This document shows, piece after piece, positions 30,241 to 34,949 of a stretch of 34,949 bases of DNA. Source of the stretch: a virus; the IMG/VR virus record IMGVR_UViG_3300031952_000074, positions 1 to 34,949 of that record; one strand, given 5' to 3'. The notes under the pieces were generated by a model. That model saw only the letters and a program-made list of their open reading frames with translations. It ran no database searches and was not told the origin of the DNA. Each line of letters opens with the position of its first letter. Position 1 is the first letter of the stretch. A program made the translations under genes and the position numbers.

Positions 30241-31065
30241 ATGGTTCTAAAAGCATGTCCATTGTTCAATCGGGATGGTATAGGCGTCGATGCTGGCAGT
30301 TCTGGCGTTGACATAAGGAACGGCATGGGCAGAAACCAGTGCTACTTTGCGGTCGGAACGTATAGCACACATCTCTCAGTCGACCTTTCATCGGCAGCGA
30401 CTTCGACCGACAGACTTTATGCGACTCAACTGTTCATTGACTCGACGGCCAATCCGGGCCACGCCAACGTGTATCTGCAGGGGGCCTATTATAGAATAGG
30501 CGTGATTACGGCAGATCAGGCGAACCTGAGTGCTGGCGTGATGTGCCCGACCCTAGTGATAGCGAAGAACGTCAAGAATGCTTATGGGTTGAAATCAGAA
30601 TTAGACATGACAGCAACGGGTCTGACAGTAGGACAGAACGCATTCGCTGTTTCGGGTTATCTTGAGGTCGCGGCCAGTGGTGCGCTCGACGTTCAGAATT
30701 GTTCCGGAATAGCGGCAGTTAATGCCGACTTTGCGGGCGGAACTGGTCTGACTCTTACGGGTACATCAAGAACGTTCGCATTGAAAGGCAACGTATATAC
30801 TGGCGCGACGGCGACGGGCGTGATTTGTGCCAGAGTAGATGGGAGCGGCATCGTAACGGACGGCATAAGCATCGAGTTGGGTGCAACTGCCACCATGACG
30901 AACGCTCTGGCGTTCAACGCAATGGGTGGTATGTCTTACCTGATGGACTTTGAATCGGTCGCGGGCTTCCTATCGACAAGTTCAGGTGCCACGACCCCAA
31001 CGCACAAGCTGAAAGTCAATGTTGCCGGGGCCGACAGATACATCAAACTATTCTCTGATGCATAG
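30241..31065 (+). CDS. Beta-rich virion-like protein, unknown
   Basis: A 274-aa protein rich in Ala, Gly, Thr and Ser, with regular beta strands and no long helix (YLEVAASGALDVQNCSGIAA, GTGLTLTGTSRTFALKG). This composition is usual for capsid, tail or fibre proteins. It has several separate cysteines. Late motif and neighbours suggest a virion component. Exact role unknown. Confidence 0.65.
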   Translation: MVLKACPLFNRDGIGVDAGSSGVDIRNGMGRNQCYFAVGTYSTHLSVDLSSAATSTDRLYATQLFIDSTANPGHANVYLQGAYYRIGVITADQANLSAGVMCPTLVIAKNVKNAYGLKSELDMTATGLTVGQNAFAVSGYLEVAASGALDVQNCSGIAAVNADFAGGTGLTLTGTSRTFALKGNVYTGATATGVICARVDGSGIVTDGISIELGATATMTNALAFNAMGGMSYLMDFESVAGFLSTSSGATTPTHKLKVNVAGADRYIKLFSDA

Positions 31066-31079
31066 AGGCGACTGGACGA

Positions 31080-31397
31080 ATGCGAAAGCTGGACGTCCGT
31101 AACTATACCGTTCAAGATCTTGAGGGGAAAGCCCAACCATACAAGGTTAAGGAAAGCATTGTCTTGGTTCTGCTTGCTTCTGGCCCAGTCACAACGCATC
31201 AACTCAATATGCGAGAGTTACTGGATAGAGCCAAAATCAAGGACAAGATCGAGAAGGCCAAAGACTTCGTGTTGCTTGAGGATGCCGAGTTTGCCCAACT
31301 GAAGGATGCGTTTGAATCTTACAGGGGGTATGGCCCGTTTGAAGTAGAACTCTGCAAGCGAGTCGAGAACGCTGAAGCCGTAGATCCCAACAAATGA
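31080..31397 (+). CDS. Unknown protein next to virion gene
   Basis: A 105-aa alpha/beta protein (MRKLDVRNYTVQDLEG, SIVLVLLASG, LNMRELLDRAKI, ending in KRVENAEAVDP). Likely co-expressed with the 30241 protein. It may be an assembly partner. No family recognised. Confidence 0.65.
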   Translation: MRKLDVRNYTVQDLEGKAQPYKVKESIVLVLLASGPVTTHQLNMRELLDRAKIKDKIEKAKDFVLLEDAEFAQLKDAFESYRGYGPFEVELCKRVENAEAVDPNK

Positions 31398-31717
31398 GAA
31401 CGGTCGCAAAGACAAAGAACTGGAAGATACAGCAGGACGAGACAACTGGCAACTTCTATCAGACCACACAGATAGACTCAAGCGAGGCTTACGGCTTCTG
31501 GGACTGCTGGAAGCATTCTCCCTGCGGACACAAACTCAGACGCCCCCACTGGAGTTGCATTCACTGTAGATTCAGGGCAGTGGCTAACGGAAGACTGCCA
31601 CGAGTAATCCCGGTCAAGCCCTTCACCCTGTTTATCAGGATCGGGAGAAAACACGAACGCATTAAATCAATCCTTCTGAAGAAGGCTCTGGAACTGGCAG
31701 AGTTTCTGATCAACTGA
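31394..31717 (+). CDS. Cys/His protein, unknown
   Basis: A 107-aa protein with C38, C44-x-H46 and C55-x-x-C58 in a Trp-rich centre, then a basic helical C-terminus. Likely one zinc site. ATGA overlap with the previous gene. Function unknown. Confidence 0.6.
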   Translation: MRTVAKTKNWKIQQDETTGNFYQTTQIDSSEAYGFWDCWKHSPCGHKLRRPHWSCIHCRFRAVANGRLPRVIPVKPFTLFIRIGRKHERIKSILLKKALELAEFLIN

Positions 31718-31733
31718 TTCGCGCTAATTAGAC
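31718..31733 (+). promoter_or_regulatory. Candidate late promoter motif 8 (before tail unit)
   Basis: TTCGCGCTAATTAGAC, core 31724-31731, 40 nt before ATG 31772. The longer distance is filled by a hairpin (31747-31763). Bases 31720-31742 are identical to 6674-6696. Confidence 0.65.
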
Positions 31734-31746
31734 GCCCGACTCGACT

Positions 31747-31763
31747 CTCCTCGATTCGAGGAG
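31747..31763 (+). promoter_or_regulatory. Hairpin covering the ribosome binding site of the tail unit
   Basis: CTCCTCG-ATT-CGAGGAG, a perfect 7-bp stem with a 3-nt loop. The 3' arm contains GAGGAG, the SD of ATG 31772 (8 nt spacing). When folded, the SD would be hidden. This is the only late unit whose first gene has a clear SD. Confidence 0.6.
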
Positions 31764-31771
31764 AATCGTAA

Positions 31772-31978
31772 ATGGTAAAGGATAAAACCGAGAAGGTAAT
31801 AGAAGTAGAAGATTTTTCAAGACGCGTGGTTGAACCCGTCAAGGAAGTTCAGAAGCCGTTTCTCGTCAAGCTGAAGTGCAAGCAATGCGGCCCGCAGGAA
31901 TATCACACCGAGAATCCACCGAAATTCTTCTGCCCGAAATGCAGGGGAACTGAAGTCAAGGAGGCGCATATCTTTTGA
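31772..31978 (+). CDS. Zinc-ribbon protein before tail tube gene
   Basis: A 68-aa protein: charged N-terminal half, then C36-x-x-C39 and C54-x-x-C57 as a zinc ribbon. Its SD lies inside a hairpin. It overlaps the tail tube start by 4 nt (TTGA). May regulate or assist tail assembly; unknown. Confidence 0.65.
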   Translation: MVKDKTEKVIEVEDFSRRVVEPVKEVQKPFLVKLKCKQCGPQEYHTENPPKFFCPKCRGTEVKEAHIF

Positions 31979-32859
31979 GTACCTATCCGACCGGAAGCTG
32001 GAGATGGAACGTTCTAAAGCCGCTCTCTTATTCTGAGGAAGCAACGCCCGGAACTCTAGTGAGTGCGGCATCATCGTGGATCGGGGTTGTTCAGGATTAT
32101 GACATGGGCCAGTCTTCAGACGATACGCCAATCCCACAATCCGCGAGCGTAGCGATGAGAGAGATTCTGCCGGGGACAAAGACTTACGACATAAGTCTCA
32201 CTTGGATTCCAAGCAATTCGACTTTTGCGAAGTATGGTGTCAATGTGCCAGTAGGAACTGGAACGATTGCCAAGACATTCTCATTGGTGGGACAGACAAC
32301 GGTAAGCTCAACGGCCGAATATCTGGCAGCGGTATATTGCGTTCCCAAGAAGTTCTCGATGAAGTGGACACAGGGCAAACCCCTGACGTTCAAGATGGAC
32401 ATAGCGGCCAAGTCAAAGGCGGCGACTGGATTGTTCAGTACAGTCGACCCGATAGGAACTGGAACCTGGGCGACCGATCCGGCAACTGCGTCTTGGGGCT
32501 TTGCGACTGGCGGGCTTCTGCCGTTTGCGTGGGGCGCGGCCAACCCGAACGCGATTGATTTCAATTGCGATGTTGACTGGGGAACCAAGTCGCTCAGTGG
32601 TGGCGGCGACGTTGAACCCTGGGCGAATCAATACACGCAGCAAACCGTCACTGGCTCAGTCTCATGCTACTGGGAAGACCTGACTTACCTGACAGATTTC
32701 CACGCACAGAATGGGCAAGATTTGGTCTGGGATCTTTCGTCCGGTTCGGCTCTGACCCTGACAGGCGCACATCTGAACAAAGCAGGTCATGACATCCCAA
32801 TCGGCAACGCTGTCATTGAGAAGTACAACTTCCTAGCGGAGACGGCCGCCCTGACTTGA
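31975..32859 (+). CDS. Major tail tube protein
   Basis: A 294-aa beta-rich protein, immediately before the tail chaperone and tape measure genes, which is the fixed place of the tube protein in siphoviruses. TTG start (TTGA overlap). Motifs include EEATPGTLVSAASSWIGV near the start, repeated Thr/Ser/Gly strands and VTGSVSCYWEDLTYL. Polymerises around the tape measure. Confidence 0.75.
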   Translation: MSTYPTGSWRWNVLKPLSYSEEATPGTLVSAASSWIGVVQDYDMGQSSDDTPIPQSASVAMREILPGTKTYDISLTWIPSNSTFAKYGVNVPVGTGTIAKTFSLVGQTTVSSTAEYLAAVYCVPKKFSMKWTQGKPLTFKMDIAAKSKAATGLFSTVDPIGTGTWATDPATASWGFATGGLLPFAWGAANPNAIDFNCDVDWGTKSLSGGGDVEPWANQYTQQTVTGSVSCYWEDLTYLTDFHAQNGQDLVWDLSSGSALTLTGAHLNKAGHDIPIGNAVIEKYNFLAETAALT

Positions 32860-32869
32860 GGTGAAAAAG

Positions 32870-33208
32870 ATGTCCTTTAAGTTGGCGGAGAAACCCGTCC
32901 TGATAGAAGGAGTAACGTTCATACTTCGAGAACTCACGTTCGGCGAGGAATGGGACTGCGTGAATCGGGCCTCGCATTTCGAGGGGCCAGTGAAGATCAG
33001 GGTTCTGAACAATATCGAGTTCGGCAAACTCATGTTGCAGGCGGCACTGGTGAAAGTCATAGATGTAGACGGCAAGGAATTTCAGATCCCTGACAAGGCC
33101 GAATACATACGCAACCTTCCAGCCAGAATAGGAGATGCCCTTGCATTGGAACTGACTAAGTTCTCAAGTCCCGGTGTCGAGGACCTGGCAAATTTTCAAT
33201 CGCAATAG
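32870..33208 (+). CDS. Tail assembly chaperone, short (G-like) form
   Basis: A 112-aa protein (ATG 32870; SD GAGGTG at 32858-32863). An in-frame GTG at 32861 lies too near the SD. Located between tail tube and tape measure, as is lambda gpG. Alpha/beta start (FKLAEKPVLIEGVTFILREL), helical end. The last codons before the TAG contain the slippery heptamer A-AAT-TTT at 33190-33196, giving a longer product. Confidence 0.72.
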   Translation: MSFKLAEKPVLIEGVTFILRELTFGEEWDCVNRASHFEGPVKIRVLNNIEFGKLMLQAALVKVIDVDGKEFQIPDKAEYIRNLPARIGDALALELTKFSSPGVEDLANFQSQ

Positions 33209-33375
33209 TAATTGAGGGGGAACATCCGTTGCTTTCGGTGATCTACTTGTCAATGGCGTGCGCCAAGTTAGGCATACCCATCTCTCTGCCCGAACTGTTG
33301 AACGCTCCCAAGAGACTCATCGAGTATCTGTCCTCATTCATAGACATCAAAGTCAAGATGTCGGGGGTGAACTGA
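32870..33375 (+). CDS. Tail assembly chaperone, -1 frameshift (GT-like) form
   Basis: A -1 slip on A-AAT-TTT (33190-33196) would read on as SIAIVIEGEHPLLSVIYLS and continue to TGA 33373-33375, adding about 59 aa for a total near 168. The extension frame has no start codon with an SD, is open from before the slip site, and fills the gap to the tape measure gene. Nearly all long-tailed phages use such a slip here to set the G:GT ratio. No strong downstream stem is visible. Confidence 0.68.
33190..33196 (+). promoter_or_regulatory. Slippery heptamer AAATTTT (-1 frameshift site)
   Basis: Read in the chaperone frame it is A-AAT-TTT, an exact X-XXY-YYZ heptamer, 9 nt before the zero-frame stop codon. 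Confidence 0.68.
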
Positions 33376-33376
33376 T

Positions 33377-34949
33377 TTGGAAATTCCGATAACGATCCGT
33401 GCCATAGACGAGTTCACTTCGGGCTTCAATTCAGTCGTCAATGTCTTCCAGCGCTTTGAATCTATCGCCATGCGAGTCGATGTTTCACAGCTCAGGCTCC
33501 AGAACTCTCAAGAACGAGTCGCACAGGCCGCCGACCGTCTCGCCGAGGCCCAATCGAGGGTAAGCGATGCCTATGATCAAGTGAATACAGCGGCACAGAG
33601 TCTTGCGAGTGCAGAACAAGGTTTGGCCTCTGCTCGTGTGACTGCAGGGATAACTGCCGCGTCGAGACTTGCCGACATTGAAGAACGCCTTAGCGGTCTG
33701 AGGGAGGACGCTACTGGAGCTGCGCTTTCAGTCAAGGAATCCGAACTTGGCGTTGAGCGATCTAGGACCAATCTAGTTGAGGCAAACGCGCGTGTAGTAG
33801 AATTAGAGACCCAACTTGCCGCCTTGCGATCTAAGGGTCAGGGCGGCACGGCTAAAGCCAAAGATCTGGAGGAGCAACTCGCAACCGCCAAATTCCGCGT
33901 ACGAGAGGCAGGACTTCAGGTCGAACGCTCTGAATACAATCTCGGCGAAGCAAGAAACAGAGTAACCGACATCAGCAAGGACTTGACTGACACGGAAGGA
34001 GATCTAGAGGAAGCGAAAGCGATTACTGTGGAGCAGGATGAGAATGTTATTGACGCAACTGACGCCGTAGAGAAAGCAAGGAAGGAACTCACTACCGCAA
34101 CCAAGGACGCGGAGAAAGCGGACAAGGGTGCAACTACCGCCAACTCCCAACTTGAAATAGCCCAGAGATCGCTTGAGGTTACCACCATTCGGGCGAATAA
34201 GGCGCAACAAGACTCCAATCTCTTGATGATTCAAGCCGGAGTGAATGTAATCCCGCAGATGCTTGGAAGTCTCACTATGGCGAGCGCGACTATGGGGCCT
34301 TTTGGTCTCGCCGTTGGCGCCCTAGGTATTGCGGTTGGTATTGGCGTTACTGCCATCACGCAGAACTGGGGTGGCGTTGGCACTGCGTTCAATAATGTCT
34401 GGAACAATGATGTTTCACCAAGGCTCGGTGACATCTCAACTGGAATTGACAAATTCAAGGATGAACACCTCACTCCCCTCATTGACAAGATAAACAATGA
34501 CTGGGGTCCAGCTTTTGCGGGACTTGGAGCCCCTGGAGGCCCTATCGATAAAGTTCTTGGAATATTGGGCAACCTTGCCACTGCCCTTAGCACGACCTTA
34601 GTCAATGCAATCGATGGACTCCTTTCTGGTATGAAGAAATTCTTAGATTCCCCCATCGGACAAGCCTTCAAATGGTTTTTCGAGACTCTTCTTGACACAA
34701 TCAGCCAGATAGCAAGTACACTAGCCTCGCTTGACATCAGCAAGATAGCTAGCAGGAATGTGATAACGCCCACTCCCGGAAGCATTCTGGCGCCAGCCAC
34801 ATTACCGGGGGCGATGACCTCGGGAGCTGGTGACCTTGCGGTCAAGAATGCCGCGCTACTCGCTGGCACTGTCGCTGGCAGCATGGTCGGGGCTGGACTT
34901 GCCAGCACCTACGGTGGCATCTCAGGCATTGCGGGAGTATTGGAAGGTT
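33377..34949 (+). CDS. Tape measure protein, N-terminal part (continues at base 1)
   Basis: TTG 33377 follows the GT-like stop by one base, with GGGGGTGA as SD. The frame is open to the window end and joins base 1 in register, ending at 393: about 612 aa. Residues about 30-280 are a long Ala/Glu/Arg coiled coil (e.g. ERVAQAADRLAEAQSRVSD); residues about 283-325 are hydrophobic (PQMLGSLTMASATMGPFGLA); the C-terminus is Gly-rich and hydrophobic. At about 0.15 nm per residue this predicts a tail near 90 nm. The protein sets tail length and probably aids DNA delivery through the membrane. Confidence 0.88.
   Translation, partial: MEIPITIRAIDEFTSGFNSVVNVFQRFESIAMRVDVSQLRLQNSQERVAQAADRLAEAQSRVSDAYDQVNTAAQSLASAEQGLASARVTAGITAASRLADIEERLSGLREDATGAALSVKESELGVERSRTNLVEANARVVELETQLAALRSKGQGGTAKAKDLEEQLATAKFRVREAGLQVERSEYNLGEARNRVTDISKDLTDTEGDLEEAKAITVEQDENVIDATDAVEKARKELTTATKDAEKADKGATTANSQLEIAQRSLEVTTIRANKAQQDSNLLMIQAGVNVIPQMLGSLTMASATMGPFGLAVGALGIAVGIGVTAITQNWGGVGTAFNNVWNNDVSPRLGDISTGIDKFKDEHLTPLIDKINNDWGPAFAGLGAPGGPIDKVLGILGNLATALSTTLVNAIDGLLSGMKKFLDSPIGQAFKWFFETLLDTISQIASTLASLDISKIASRNVITPTPGSILAPATLPGAMTSGAGDLAVKNAALLAGTVAGSMVGAGLASTYGGISGIAGVLEG
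34823..34949. repeat. Terminal direct repeat, right copy
   Basis: Identical to bases 1-127. Marks the overlap that closes the circle. Confidence 0.95.

Noticed and set aside
34231-34908. Reverse-strand frame of 225 aa at the right end
   Set aside because: Antisense to the tape measure gene, whose frame continues through the circle junction; Pro/Ser/Leu-rich composition is that of an antisense shadow.
1-34949. tRNA genes, integrase and attachment site
   Set aside because: I found no cloverleaf-like sequence, no tyrosine or serine recombinase motifs and no candidate att repeat.

Overview
The window is one complete circular viral genome of about 34.8 kb. Its first and last 127 bases are identical, so the tape measure gene that runs off the right end continues at base 1. 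All convincing genes lie on the + strand. The virion genes (HK97-fold capsid, portal, large terminase, prohead protease, head-tail connectors, tail tube, frameshifted tail chaperone, tape measure of about 612 aa, baseplate hub, fibres) indicate a siphovirus-like member of Caudoviricetes. The host is probably an archaeon. Three transcription units start with a BRE/TATA-like element (AAGGCTTAAATA type) placed 21-24 nt before an ATG that has no Shine-Dalgarno sequence, the arrangement of leaderless archaeal mRNAs. TTG starts are common. I cannot name the host lineage.

Layout. 31772 to 5901 (through the junction): tail tube, G/GT chaperone, tape measure, hub and two large adhesins. 5935-6436: a small unit with its own TATA promoter, encoding a membrane protein with HExxH and a membrane zinc-ribbon protein. 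6465-8664: a membrane protein, a 429-aa unknown protein and a holin-like cluster. 8746-17804: a long, tightly overlapped early operon of about 30 small genes, including many zinc-binding miniproteins, HTH/RHH/winged-helix regulators, a DUF559/Vsr-like nuclease, a ParB-like protein, a DUF2061 membrane protein and a divergent metallophosphoesterase. 17849-19403: small and large terminase. 19404-19699: the only long noncoding region, with 17-bp iterons and palindromes. 19700-22441: portal, a split MuF-like minor head protein and small genes. 22483-24716: prohead protease/scaffold. 24748-29412: major capsid, a collagen-like fibre and connectors. 29536-30196: a small cassette with its own TATA promoter. 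30241-31717: a virion-like unknown protein and small genes.

The most striking signal is regulatory. A motif with consensus close to CCCGCGCTAATTAGAC (core palindrome CTAATTAG) occurs eight times, always 24-40 nt before the first gene of a late or structural block. In seven of the eight cases that gene has little or no Shine-Dalgarno sequence. Together with the three TATA promoters, these eight sites divide the whole circle into transcription units. I infer a virus-specific late promoter, probably switched on by one of the early DNA-binding proteins.

I see no polymerase, helicase, primase, integrase or recognisable endolysin, so replication and cell-wall breakdown must use host proteins or unrecognised viral ones.
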